A DNA stretch of 64,000 nt from NCBI GenBank assembly GCA_037783415.1, contig JAZGTN010000188.1, positions 372,001 through 436,000 of the forward strand. The letters run 5' to 3'. A program made the translations under genes and the position numbers. The notes under the pieces are model-generated. The model did no database searches. It saw only the letters and a list, made by a program, of their open reading frames with translations, and was not told the origin of the DNA. The DNA is from Leptasterias polaris (lineage: Eukaryota > Echinodermata > Asteroidea > Forcipulatida > Asteriidae). This document shows positions 47,962 to 61,200 of this stretch, in pieces. How positions within the stretch are numbered: position 1 is the stretch's first letter; each line of letters begins with the position of its first letter.

Positions 47962-48391
47962 TAGACCCAGTAACTGGGGCGCTGTACTTGTTTTTTCGAG
48001 AATTTGACATCTGCGGTCGTACATACTAGCGCCCAAGAGGATTATCGTATGGTCAAACATCACGATCCACCTTTCGCTTTTCGCTTGTATCGACGGGTGC
48101 CCTGACTCAACCGCGTAGTCGTAACGGTTGAGAAAGGGCACCAATCTAAAGTTTGACGGGTGCCCTTTCTCAAACGCGTAGTCGTCACAGTTAAGAAAGG
48201 GCACATGTCAAATTTTAGACGGGTTTCCTGCCTCAACCGTTACGACTACGTGGTTGAGGCAGGGCACCCGTCGATACAAGCGAGAGGTCGATCGTGATGT
48301 TTGACCATACGATAATCCTCTGGGGCGCTAGTATGACCGCAGATGTCAAAATTTCGAAAAAACAAGTACAGCGCCCCAGTTACTGGGTCTA
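47962..48391. mobile_element. Mutator-like foldback MITE (430 bp) with 9-bp target duplication
   Basis: Long inverted arms (47962-48132 and 48232-48391) start TAGACCCAGTAACTGGGGC and end with its complement. CTCCATGAC flanks both sides (47953-47961 and 48392-48400), a perfect 9-bp target duplication. Long inverted ends with 9-bp duplications are characteristic of MULE-type elements. The middle carries near-tandem copies of a segment starting GACGGGTGCCCT and closing AAGGGCAC, each able to fold. No transposase is encoded, so it is non-autonomous. Confidence 0.85.
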
Positions 48392-48722
48392 CTCCATGAC
48401 CATCGATGCAAAACGGAAGGTCAGGCGCTATCCATTCTGGCCATTGGTTAAGATTTTTAGCCGAGAATTTCTCTTTTTTTAAGAAACTTGTCTGACACAA
48501 CTGTGCTTACAATACATATTTACCGACAACATCTCCTGCGTACCTCGTGTACATGTACCTCAGGTGTTAATTACGGTTGTTTTGTGAATTCATTTCATTT
48601 CACTGGACACTGTAGTCGGTTGCATTATAAGTTATGATCTTGTTATAGGGCCTACATGTAGAAAGGGGTAGAAAGTCACAATTCTTACCAATGTTGACTG
48701 TTTAAATTCAGATGGTAGCCTA

Positions 48723-48990
48723 TGTTGTGGACGAGTGGTTACTTAAGAGCACTGGAGAGTGAGACAAGCCCGGTTGGTTGTAGTCAGTAGAGTGTGGGTT
48801 CGAGTCCTGGTCATGACACTTGTGTCCTTGAGCAATTGTTGTCATACCCTAATTGCTTTGTCTTTCGGATACATGTATAATTGCACATTAAGACGTAGGC
48901 CCCGTATACTAGGATTGGTAGTGCACGTTAAAGAACCCAAAACACTTATCGTGGACGAGTAGTGGTTAACGTCAGTGTTTCTGGTTCACA
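48723..48990 (+). mobile_element. tRNA-derived SINE, full-length copy
   Basis: The head is tRNA-like: GGACGAGTGGTTACTTAAG with AGC (A-box region, Leu/Ser-tRNA-like), then a B box GGGTTCGAGTCC at 48796-48807. The body contains TGTCCTTGAGCAATTG, GCTTTGTCTTTCGG, ATACTAGGATTGGTAGTGC and AAAGAACCC. A second near-complete copy lies inverted at 61779-62025 and a fragment at 59738-59865, which defines the family limits. Pol III transcription from the A/B boxes is expected for such elements. It ends 147 bp upstream of the GCAT start codon. Confidence 0.85.
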
Positions 48991-49136
48991 AAGCAAGCTC
49001 AGGCTTACGAGCTACAGTGTTTGAGGCCACTTATGAGACTTTTTTTTTTTTCTCTACCACAATAATAATAACAACCACAAATATATTTTTTAATAACAAT
49101 AATAATGTAATATTTTACTTTCCTTTTTTTGATAGA

Positions 49137-49269
49137 ATGGCAAGGGCAGTGTTGGTGAAAGCATGTCGACTTTCTATTGCAAAGCATAGCTGTGTGAGGT
49201 ATAGCACTGAGGCACAGGCAGTGATGAATGAAGCCATGAATGAGGTCATGACCTCTATACATGAAGCTG
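49137..49269 (+). CDS. GCAT: GCAT coding exon 1 (presequence)
   Basis: Encodes residues 1-44 plus one base. It starts at ATG 49137 and ends at donor GTGAGA (49270), phase 1. A pyrimidine-rich run ending in GATAG lies just before the ATG (49121-49135), so this exon may begin at 49136 after an untranslated upstream exon. Confidence 0.85.
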
Positions 49270-52200
49270 GTGAGAGCCTACCTCAGTGTGATCAATCCGA
49301 GTCACCACGCCATTTTTATTCCAGCACGTGCTGCTCTGGTATTGGTTCAGTAAAATGTGGCACATTTTAATTAGGCCTGTGGCTGATCCACTCTTAGTGC
49401 ACGCTCAATGTGGTAGCCTGCAAAAGAGGCTTCAAGTCAAAAGGCAACTGGTCCCCTCTCATTCTTATTTGATCTTGTGACATGTCTAATTGTATAGCTA
49501 GTTAAGGGTTACCGTGAAAAAAATGATTCATTTGAAATGGAATTTTGTCAAAAAACTTGCATTTAGACATGTGCAAACTAAGTTTCTATAAGCGTCAATA
49601 CAAACACTCAAATTTTTTAACAAGCATCAGTTTTGGGAACCAATCAGCGTTGTTTTTCAGCACAGTCCTTACCGGGGGTTAGTGATCAGACGCTGCCCAT
49701 GGTAGCAAAGCTGTGTAAGTGCTCCCTCTGAAAGCTTGATGATTAAAAGTTCACAAGGTACCAATCCTGCAGAGAAATACATCTATCTGGGAAAAACTGT
49801 GAACAATCATGAAAATATCTCCATCAAGACCCTTTTTTTGTCCAAGGCACTTTCTGCAGACATGCATGCTTCAATCACAGTTGCCAGGCACCAGCTGCTG
49901 GAATCCCATGTTCAGAAAAAAAAAATAATAATTCAACCTCGGACAACGAAGCTCGCTTCCCACTTTGAAGGGAGGCCTGGGAGGGTATACACTTGGCTGG
50001 TAATTACTCCATAACTAAGTGTCATAAAAACTTACTTGATAAAGAGCACTGGAGAGCTGTTAATATTATAAAACCTTGTTAGAAACGACGTCCTTTGAAG
50101 TAATGTAGTTTTAGAGAAAAAAGGAAAATTTTCACCCCAAAATTTGAATCTGAGAAAGGCTTCAGGCATAGCCTTTCTCAGGCATCTGAAAGCACACAAT
50201 TCTATGCAACAAGGGTGTTTTTTTCTTTCATTTTTTTTCTGGCAAAATTCGATGACCATTTGAGCCCAAATTTTCACAGGTTTGTTGTTTTCATCATATG
50301 TTGGGATACACCAAGAGAGGATACTGGTCTTTGACAATTACCAAGATGTTGATTTGCGCTGGAATTCCAGTACAAATTGCAACCGGGAATAGGATATTTG
50401 AATATTTGGGCTCTTTACTGAGTGGAATATTTTACTCAATGTCCAACCATACATGTAGATGGGCTTTATTATAGACTGTTATTATGACATAATGACAGTG
50501 TTGGGATGTTTGGGTCGTCTGGTTTGTTGTTTGCTCACTTCTGACTAAATACTAATTTGCAAGATGATTTAACACTGCGACCTACAACCTGGGACTGGAC
50601 AGCGAGGTACTCATGCAGTACACTGGGACTGGCATGAATGAGTCTCAGTCATGTAGCCCGGAACATTTTTTTCGTGAATAGTTTCACCTGCCTTGGACAA
50701 GACTATAAAGACCCCATATAGACACTAACAAAATCAAGATGAGCCCCATGAATGAACGTGTACACCGTTTCAGACACTTTTAGTTTTGTGGTATTTTCGT
50801 GAAAATGATTTTTAATGCAAAGTACGCTTTCCATTGACCCCAGGCACTGCCTATGAATTTCACATGTTATTGTGCAGGTACATTTAAGCCAGAACGTGTC
50901 ATAGTAACAAGGCAGGCAGCATCAATCAGAGTAGCTGGGAACTCTAATGACATCCTGAACTTTTGCGCCAACAACTATCTTGGTCTGTCTGTGAGTACCG
51001 TTTTCTTTTCTCTTGTGATTCTAAGCCTTTGAATATGATTTGAAGCTTTGCATATTATGTAGATAGACTCAAGTTTGGGCCAAATTTCTTGGCACTGCTT
51101 TCTTAGCTCGTGCAGTTTCTTTGGTTACCTGGTTCTACCCGCTGGACCGGTTCCAAATTGACAACTGGACCTGTGTGCCAATTCTTTTGTGAAACCAGGT
51201 ACCCGCTTTTGTCGGTTCCGACTTCAAAAGACGGAGTCCCAATCAAAAAGGCTCTCTGGAGCTGTTCCCAGGACTGAACCGACTATAAGTTGAGGCCTTA
51301 CCTTGTAAGGATTGACCCCAAATGCCACGAATAATTAATAGAGCTGATCAGGAGTATCAAATATCGCATTGGACTGAATTATACTGTGAGTGTATACTAC
51401 AGTTCCTCCACTAGCCCTATATATGACTCTTCCTCTGTGCTGTACACAGATACAGAGTCCTAGATATTAGGGCCAGTTTCTGGGGCAGAAAAATTTCAAA
51501 GCTTTTATAACTCAAATCTTACATGCAAGAAGCCACTTATTTTACCGGATTCACATTCCATGGCGGCATACATTTTTTCTGCGGTGGGTTTTGGTTGTCA
51601 TATTTTTCTCATTAATCCGTCATTTTCATGAAATAATGCAGCTCTCAACGTAAACAAATTATGCAAACTTTAAACACAGTTTATTACGAAAAACAAAGAC
51701 GGCGGCGATTGCGTGTGTTCGCGTGTCTGCGCGGGTGCTGACGCATACTGCACAATCGCGCCAAATTTGTATTGCACTTTTTGACTTTACAGCCAACGCA
51801 ACGCGCGCCACGCATCCTGCGTCTTACACGTATGCACGACAGACAACATGGGTAATTTTTTACGTTGAGAGCTGCATTATTTCACGAAAATGACGGACTT
51901 ATGAGGAATGTATGACGTCCAAAATCCACCACAGAAAAATGTTGCTGCCATTGAGTGTGAATCCGGTAAAATTACTGGCTTCGTGAAGGTAATATTTGAG
52001 TTATGAAGCTTTGAAAATTTTCCGCCCCAGAAAAGAACCCTGATATCCAGGACGTCACTGTAGTATAATACGAAAGTGAAAAGCCGCCAGGGCTAGTCCC
52101 TCGACATCACATAACACAGTGAGTATGCAGTAATTCTTACCTGGGAATCCTGGGTATGAGCACAGACATTTTATGTGCTTTACAGAAAGTTGTAAGAGCC

Positions 52201-55200
52201 GATTTTTATTTTATATTAAGCAGCACCATGAAATATGGCCTAGACATTGGAGCTTAGGTGTCGGGTCCAATCCCAGATGAGGCATGTTTGCCCATGGGCG
52301 AGACACTTGTCTGCTTATCATCACACATGAGTAAATCGGGACAGGTCTGGAAAGATAGTAGGCTGGTCTTTTGTTGTCAGGATTTGAATGGAGGCCATTG
52401 CAGCTGGCCTCCGTTGCCCTGGTCTTGGCCTTGCTTGGTGCCCCTTCAAAAGTTTCCCATAGACTTCAAGAGTTTAAAGTACTCTTTGCAAAATGAAAAT
52501 AGCCTTGCCCTCTCAAAGATGAAATTCCAGGCCTGTTTTGGTGTGAAGTTAACCAACCTCTGCACTGTTTCTTCATACCCATAAGAAGATGAGATGTTTT
52601 CAGGAATGAGTTTCTCCCGATGAACACAAATAATATTTTAGACTTTGACAACTTTCACTTTGTACATGTCAAGTACACTTTGTACATGTAGCTTTACTTG
52701 TAAAAGCACACAAACAATCATGTGTACAATTTTTGTTACAAAGACATTATTATGAACAACAAAATAGTGCCTCTTTGCATATCTTTTACATACAGGCCTA
52801 ATACTTGATGGAGGACACAGAGGACATGTAATTGCCTCTGTTGCCCCTGTTCATTGCCTTGGTGCCCCTTAAAGTTTTACAATAGAAGTTTACAATTTCC
52901 TCATAAAGGTGCCCTTTACAAAGAAAAAAATGCACAGGAAACTTGATTTATACATACTTTAGGATCCAATATCAGTCTGTCTTTAATCTGCTGTTCATAA
53001 CAGGGACTGAATCAAGAAATATATTCATGATGCACTTACGCAACTTGTTGAGTATTGTTCAATGTTCTGTGTGATGCTTGTTTGAAATTGGAGCTCTTTT
53101 TGCAGTCACAAAAGTTGCATGTCTGATGTGAAGCCTGTTATAAATGCATGAGATTTAATCCTAGCAGTGTCCTGTAATGTACTGCCAAGAATTGTTTACT
53201 TTAAATTACTTCCTTTTTAGGTTGCAAATATATTTTGTAGAAATAATGACTGCAGTCAAGGCAATACATTAGTCTAAAGCTGGCTTTCTGAACTTTATTT
53301 TGGTCATACCTTGAACTTTCACAAAGATCATTTGAAGGTCACATGTTGTGTTGTTACCATGGTTACCACAACAAATGCAATATAAATAGGGCTGATATGA
53401 TCATCCCTGCCAATACAAAGTCGGAAAGTTGGGCCAATTAAATCGATATAGGGCCTTACTACATGCACTTAGGTTAAATATTTTGCTAATTTGAGGCTTG
53501 GTATCTCCACAGAGTCATCCTGAAGTCGTGAATGCAGCCAAGAAGGCTCTGGATGATTACGGGTCTGGTCTGAGCTCATCCAGGTTTATCTGCGGCACAC
53601 AGGTTAGAGAAATAGTCCATGTAAAATTGTTTGGCACAACTGAAAGTTGGGGTCATATAGATTGGTGAATACTCACAAAATTAACGGCCATAAAAGATTA
53701 CTTGATAAGAAGCACTGCAGCTGTTGATAGTATGAAACTATTTTGAGATATTTTGAGATAGGATTTTGATAATTGTTCACCCCAAACAGAATATGAGAAA
53801 CGATTCATTCATGAATAGTTTCTCAGGATTCTGAGGGTTGACTGAAAATTCAAAATTCTGTGGTGTTCTATGGCGAATGCTGCTGCCAGAGATGCGGTTT
53901 TCCCAGAGGGCATTATCTTAAATGAAAAAACAAATGAGAAAAAAACTAATAATAATAATAATAAAAAGTTCAAAGGGGGTTGCAACAAGTCTACTTTCAG
54001 TTGATTTATTCTTTATTGATAACAAACTTTGATATGGCATGATGATTGCCTAGGCAGTATTGGATAAGTCTCTCATAATTTGTGTATTGTCGTCTAAACA
54101 AACATTCAGCTGGAAACAACAAATGAATTAGATGATCCTAATAACATTGCAAAACTTTTTCAAATGGATGTTTGGAATTGTAAAGATGAAATTGTGAAGC
54201 ACACAACAATTGAAGCATGATAAATGAATCACGATTAGTGGACACAAATTCAAGTTGCATTCACCGTTGTGGATAACAATATCTCCTAACCAACACAGAC
54301 AGTGTTCTCCAACCTATAGAAAAGACGTGGCGCACCGCCACGCGGCGCGGGCCACGCTTTATAATTGCAGCCAAGCTTTAAAATGTTGCCGCCACGTTTA
54401 CATTTTTTGACTCTGCATTGTAAATTTACAACAGAAATAGTTGAGAAACAAGAAAGACCACAGTACTTTTTATTAAAACCAAAGTTTCACGCCGTTCTCG
54501 CGGCCTACCTGTCTGCCTGTCATAAAGTTTCCAGCGTGGAACGACGTGTAAACATTGTGTAAACATTGTTATTTTCTCATTTACATCGTGTGTTTTGTTT
54601 CTTTTTTATTCTAATTAATTATTTGCCATTATAATAATAACAAAGACCCTATTTAGTTATATAATACTAATAATAATAATGCGACAGCCAGAATATCCAT
54701 TTCAAGTCGTGTTGGACAAGGCAGCAATTAGCCAAAACGGGCTTGGATATTTTGTATCATATTATTCAAACTGTTTCGGTTTGATTTAACTTTTCGAATT
54801 ACAGCAACAGAGACCCTCTACACCCGTGGCACACCAACCGACAAATAATTTATTTTTTGACTCAACTCAGACGCGTACATTCTGCTGCTAGACTGTGTAG
54901 CAAACTGGCCTTGCGAAAAGTGATGTGTGATGCCGGAGCGATTCTGTGCAGCTGCTATTGTATAATGTAATGAAACTTATGGTTACGGACCCCAGCCAAT
55001 GGGAGCGAGGTATGCAAATTTTGGCCTTTACCGCGTAGGGAAAAAAAATTTCGCCCCCCGCTGCATGGCAAACTATTTTAGTCTGGTTCTGATTATTTTG
55101 TCGTATCGACATTAGGTGTGATCGTCTGGTAACCAGATGCATCCCTCGTTCCGTGAAAAGTGGTAGCTGGCAGGCTCTAGCAGGCATGAGAATTCCCCGC

Positions 55201-58200
55201 CGTTCGGCGGTTTTCCGCTTTTTGGAGGCCAAAATATGACCTCTCCGAGTTCATTGTGAATCCGGTTTAAAATTTGGGGGTAGGGGTTACACGATTACAT
55301 GGTTAACCGACCGATCATCGGGCCCACTTTTACATTAATAAACGTAAAAAGGTTCACTCGAAAGTGCCGCGAAAGGCTGACCAAATAGCGATCACGATGT
55401 ACACGATGTGCCCCAAATCGTCCGCTTGCGTCTTCAGTTTGAGTCCCCTTTCATTTTATCTGTGGAGCGCAATAAACAGATTTGCACAACGAATTGGACA
55501 AACTTTTGCGCAATTTTCAGTTTGCGCTATGCAGAGTCAGCAGCTCCGTTTGCCTAATGAGCATAAGTTTGCGCAATATCCAAATAGCGCACTGTCGTGT
55601 AGACACGTGTGCGCAGTGCTTTGCATTGTGGGTATTTTCCGCTGGGTACTTCAAGAAACACGACGCGTCGCGACGCGACGTCCGTGGATCACAAAACTAT
55701 GAGACCCAAATCACGCAGATATCAGTAAACTTGTCCCGGATGTGTTCTGGTTTTCTAGTTCAATTTTGTTACAAAACATGTTAGTTTGGTCAAAGTCTGA
55801 CATTTGGTCCATAATACATGTATCTTAATTTATAAACAAAAATAATATTATACACTATTTTTATTTGTATTTTATTTTTTTGCCGAAAAAAAAGTTTAGG
55901 GTCAAGGTTTCTTTTTGCAGTTTGAAATTTCCATCTTCATAATGCTTTTATTCGGGGAACTTATTAACTGTTTTACTTTGGAACAAAAAAGTGCATACAT
56001 GTAGCTTCAAACAATTTACTGCTTAAAAAAAAAGTTTTATTTTTTTATTTGAGCTTATTACTATATTAGTAACACGGAATTACAAGGTAAGAAAAAGAAA
56101 TGCGGTCGGGCTACCGGACACATTGAAGAATGAATATCTATTATTCATTGGTTTTTATTTCAAGTAAGTGTTTAGAAAACCAGTATTGTACTTTGTGTTC
56201 TTAAAAACTTTAAAAAAAATTCCTCAAAAAAGTCTGAGGAAAGTGGCCAGGATTCACCTTAGAATGCACCACAGAGCATCTATGATAAAAAAAAATTCCC
56301 AGGGCCCCCTCGCGGTTTTCACCACACCCAGCACCAACCTTTATTTTTCAAAGTTGGAGAACACTGCAACATGACCAATATAGCAATCTGTCAGGAGACA
56401 CAGTTTCTGAGAAAAGTCAGACACTTTGGTCTAGAGGATACATGATCTTTGGGGTGGGAGGGGAGCGGGAGACAGAATCTCCTGCCACATAGCAACTTAC
56501 TTAGCATATGACTTACATGTATTGTATCATCATGATTGCCACTACCAGTTTTACCGTTATTACTCCATCTTGAAACATTGTACTCTTTCTCATGATATCC
56601 ACAAAGATCTTGAAGCGAAGTTGGCTCGGTTTCACAACCGGGAGGAGGCCATATTGTATGCTAGTTGCTTTGACGCCAATGGGGTGGGAGGCATGGGCGT
56701 CAATCCGTCTCGAAATGTGGGGGGGGGACAGCATGCTCATTTACGGCGTGGGGTCCAGGGGCCTGCTGAAGGGCACCTGGTGGGGTCCAGGGGCGAAGCC
56801 CTTGGCGGGGGTTCATGGGGCTCCGCCCCCTGAAGCTGGAGGGTTTTAGTTTGTCTGAATTGCCTAGACAGGCTCTCCTTGCTATAAATATTTAGACTTG
56901 GTTCAGAGAAAGAACAAATGCCCAACATACACGATATATTAATCTTATACATGTATACTTGAATCACACACAAACTTTTAATCTTCGACAATCTCCATCC
57001 CACCCCGCCCCCCCCCCCCTGTTTGCCGATGGACAATATTCATGTTAACCGGGGTCCCTGTGAATTTTGAATTCTTCAACGTCTCTTCTTTGTTACCGAT
57101 GAATCTTAAAACATTTTTTTTAAACTAAGTTGTACAATGACAGACTCCCAGCATACTTGTCAGATTTGCATCATTGACAGCAACTGCGTGCCCAGGATTA
57201 GGTCTTGGGGGGACAGCAAAAACAATGAATGTAATGGTGGGGTCCAGGGGCTGGCGTACGGCCCCTGGTGGGGTCCAAGGGCGGAAGCTTCGGTTTTGGA
57301 GGGTGAAAAATCAAACTTCCATACCCGCCCAGAGAAAAGGGCACATTTTTAAAGCACTTTTGATCTATATTGATCTTTTAGCTTTACTGAAAAAATGTAT
57401 GTAACATCAACGGGCTCCAATACAATTTTACCCCCACACATCAACTAGACAGAGTATCAGTGCATTGGACGTATTCTTGAATAAGAATAAGACGGCAAAC
57501 CCAGATCCTATCGATATTCCTTTGTTTTGCGAAAGTGGCGTCACATAATAATAATCTATATCAGATTGATGTTTAAAAATGCAATGCAAAGTTTTACTTG
57601 GGCATGAATTTGACGTGTAATTTGGAAAGGGTAGGATTGCATGCCTTGTCAATACCTGCACATAGCTGTTTTTTTTTTTTTTTTAAGGTGGAAATGAAGC
57701 AACACGTGATGACATGCTTTTGGATCTGGTCGGTGCATGTTAGGTTTCATGCATATTCATTAAATACATCGTGGGTAAAAACAAGTACAATCCGGCGTTT
57801 TTCAAAATCAGGTGCAGTATTATCTTTACACTTCTCCGGCAATTTCTTGGAAAGGGGAAACAACACGTGAATGCAGGAACGACGAACAAACTGGCACATT
57901 GGTTTGATGTGTTTGAAACGTAATTGTTGATAATTATATGTTAAACAATTACAATTGAAATATCATAGAAGAGTAATTTTGGGAGAAAGAAAAACAAAAA
58001 TGCGAATGGGAATATGCCGCCGGGTAAAAACAATACCTTAGGCCCTAAGACACACTTTTGCGAATTTTCTCCTTAACCTCTCTTACTTTCCTTCCTCTTC
58101 TTTTTGTTCTTATTTTTTCGGGGATCCTCTTGGGGGATTTCCACCCCCAGTGTAACAGCAAACCATAACGTTTAGACTTGAAACTTTGGAAAATGTTGAT

Positions 58201-61200
58201 GTCAATGATAACTGTGAAAGTTCAGCGAATTAGTAATTGCGTCGTCGCTGTATGTAATACACATTAAAGTGTGTAAAACATTGAACATACTTGTACGTAT
58301 AAAGCAAAAAATAAAAAAATTAATGTTCAGTTTCCGGTTACATGCCATTTTAAAATAGGGTCGGTAGGTCGGAAAGTTGTTTCGTTGTTTGCGTTTGGCG
58401 AGTGTGTAAAAATACACTACTTGCCCGATTCAACTCAACAGCGAGAACAGCGAGTGAAGAAAAACTGCTCCGAAATCCAACAAAGACCTTTTCAGTATAC
58501 TTTAAATTCACATGAGGTACGCAGGAGATGTTTGTGGTTAATCTGGAGGTATGATTGTGTCAGATATGTTTTAAAAAAAGATACATTTTTGGCTCAAAAG
58601 GATGCCCGGCCAAATCGTCCGCTTGCGACTTCTGTTGAGTCCACTCGCGTTCGTCTGTCGAGCGCAATCAACAGATTTGCACAACGAATTTGACAATCTG
58701 TAAGTTTGGCAGCTGATTCGGCATACTGCGCGCAACAGATTGTGCCAACTGGTAGAATGCGCCCAACGTGCATGCCGGCGTGTTCACACGTGCGCGCAGT
58801 GCTTTGAATTGGTGGTATTTTTCGCTGGGTACTTGTACACAAAATCATGAGACTCAAATCACGGAGATATCGGTAAAATTGTCTTGATGTGTTCTGTTTT
58901 TTAAGTTCAATTTCGTTAAAAACATAATAAGTTGGTTAAAGTAGGATCAGATACATGAGTTAAAAAAAAACCTGGGGGGGACAGTTGATATAGTGTCCCC
59001 CACCCTTCAAAAAGTGGGGGGGACGTGTCTCCCCCAGGATTGACGCCCATGGTGGGAGGGGAGGGGGAGACAGAATCTCCTGCGACGTAGCAACTTACTT
59101 AGCATATGACTTACAATTACATGTATTGTATCATCATGATTGCCACTACCAGTTTTACCGTTATTGCTCCATCTTGAAACATTGTACTCTTTCTCAGGAT
59201 ATCCACAAAGATCTTGAAGCGAAGTTGGCTCGGTTTCACAACCGGGAGGAGGCCATATTGTATGCTAGTTGCTTTGACGCCAATGGAGGAATCTTTGAGG
59301 CACTCTTAACACCAGAGGATGCAGTCATTTCTGATGAGCTTAACCATGCTTCCATTATTGATGGCATACGGTTGTGTAAGGCACAGCGACATCGATACAA
59401 ACACATGGATGTCAACGGTAAGCTGGCGTGATGCTTTGTTTTTGAAAGGGCTAGGGCAGGCACCAAGGCGTCTTCCCCTTGGTAAAGGGCACCTCTATGA
59501 GGATATTGTAAATTTCAATTGGAGCACCTGAAAGGGCATCAAGGCAATGACTTGGGGCAATAGAAGCAATTGCCTCCATTGCCTCCGGCAAGTATCCGGC
59601 CTGGGTAAGGCAAATTAGACTTTCCCAATTAGACCATCCCATGATATAATGCTAATACATTTAAGCTTGTGTACAGACACTATTAATTGGCCAATGCCAT
59701 AGAGTTTTACACAAGGCAGACGAACAAATGTGAAGTATTTTTGTGCACTACCAATTCTAGTACACGCGACCTACAGCTTAATGTCTAATTGGAAGGACAA
59801 AGCATTTATGGTATATGCATCCTGCTCAAGGACCTCTTTGCCACGAATGGGACACCTGTGTGTTTTTCGGCGGGAACAATTAAAAAAAACACTCTTGTGG
59901 AAAATAATGAGCAAAAATTTAGTTTTTAGTAATATGTTTATTTTTTTATTGTGCTTTTTAACCTTTTTTACTGTGCATATACATGTACTTCCATGTTTTC
60001 TACTTATGTTTTTACTTTGGGTGATCAAGGGTCCCCATTTAGTGGGCCTGTGTGCCTGTTTGGGGTTTCCCTTTTGCAACACTTGTATCTTTATGTTTGT
60101 GCAATAAAGGTAATAAAATATAAAATAAAATAAAATAAAAATAAATGGTACTGAAATTAAATGCAGTATGAAATGTGCTGTTTTGTAATGTTTTAAATTT
60201 TATTTGAAGGCATCAACTTTATGTACATCAAAGTTTTATATATTTTTTCTTCTGCAGACTTGGAATCCATTTTGAAGAAGACCCGAGATTGTCGCATGCG
60301 TCTGATTGTCACTGATGGTGTTTTCAGCATGGATGGAGACATTGCACCTCTCAAGTAAGAAACAAAATTAATCTTAGTGATAGAAATAACATTTAGTTAT
60401 TTGTTTGAGGTTTTATTTAGAAAGGGTAGTGTTATCAGTACAGCTGCTACCCCTAGGGGTCCTGTAAACAAGCAGTAAAAAGTAAGAGAGTAACATACAT
60501 GTACAAAGCAACTAAGAAAATTCAGATTTTCTTGAAGTGTTCTCTCTTTTTTTGAAAGGTTTTAATATTGATCTTGATCAATAATAAGTATTTTGGGTGT
60601 CATTTAAGATTTTTAACTAGTTTATATTTTAACTTCTTGTACTACTTAATTTTACTATTTATTGTATTTTCATGTCTTTTTAAGCACAAGAGCAAATGCA
60701 GTTTCTATTGTATACAAGTATATAGCAATAAACCAAATCAAGAATGAAGAATCAAGAAACAAGAGAAGCAATGATTCAAAAACAGGAAACTGAGAATAAA
60801 ACGAAAACAACAACTATGGTTCAAGATTAAAAACTATGGTGTGCACTGTGCACCTTGTGAAACTTGTAGGGTTTCATTTGTTATGGACACTGGGGGTAAC
60901 TGGATGTAAAGGATGTACATGTAGGGTTTGACTGTTAGGTACTTGCGATGATGTTTTGATGATAAAATCATTAAAACAAGAAGCACATTGAATGTTCCAC
61001 ATTGGTTCGTTCTCAATCAGTACTTATGTCGTTACTTTTGTTGTGTCCTCAACCAACTCTTGAGTTTGGCTTCTAGCGGGATGGGGGGGGGGGGGGGGGG
61101 GGAGGAGTGCAGAAGTGGGGTATGCATTTGCTATTTGGGTACACTCGAATTTGATTTAAAAGAAAACCAATTATACTGTTGAAATGCTCTCTCTATCCGT

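Noticed and set aside
48723..48815. A tRNA-Leu/Ser gene
   Set aside because: The tRNA-like head lacks a complete cloverleaf and is followed by a SINE body shared with two other loci.
54888..55232. hAT transposase remnant on the minus strand
   Set aside because: The 114-residue frame shows no DDE or dimerisation-domain motif that I can recognise.
56522..56833. A functional alternative GCAT exon 4
   Set aside because: The acceptor is AT instead of AG, the exon is cut after 89 bases, no donor follows, and the frame runs into transposon sequence.
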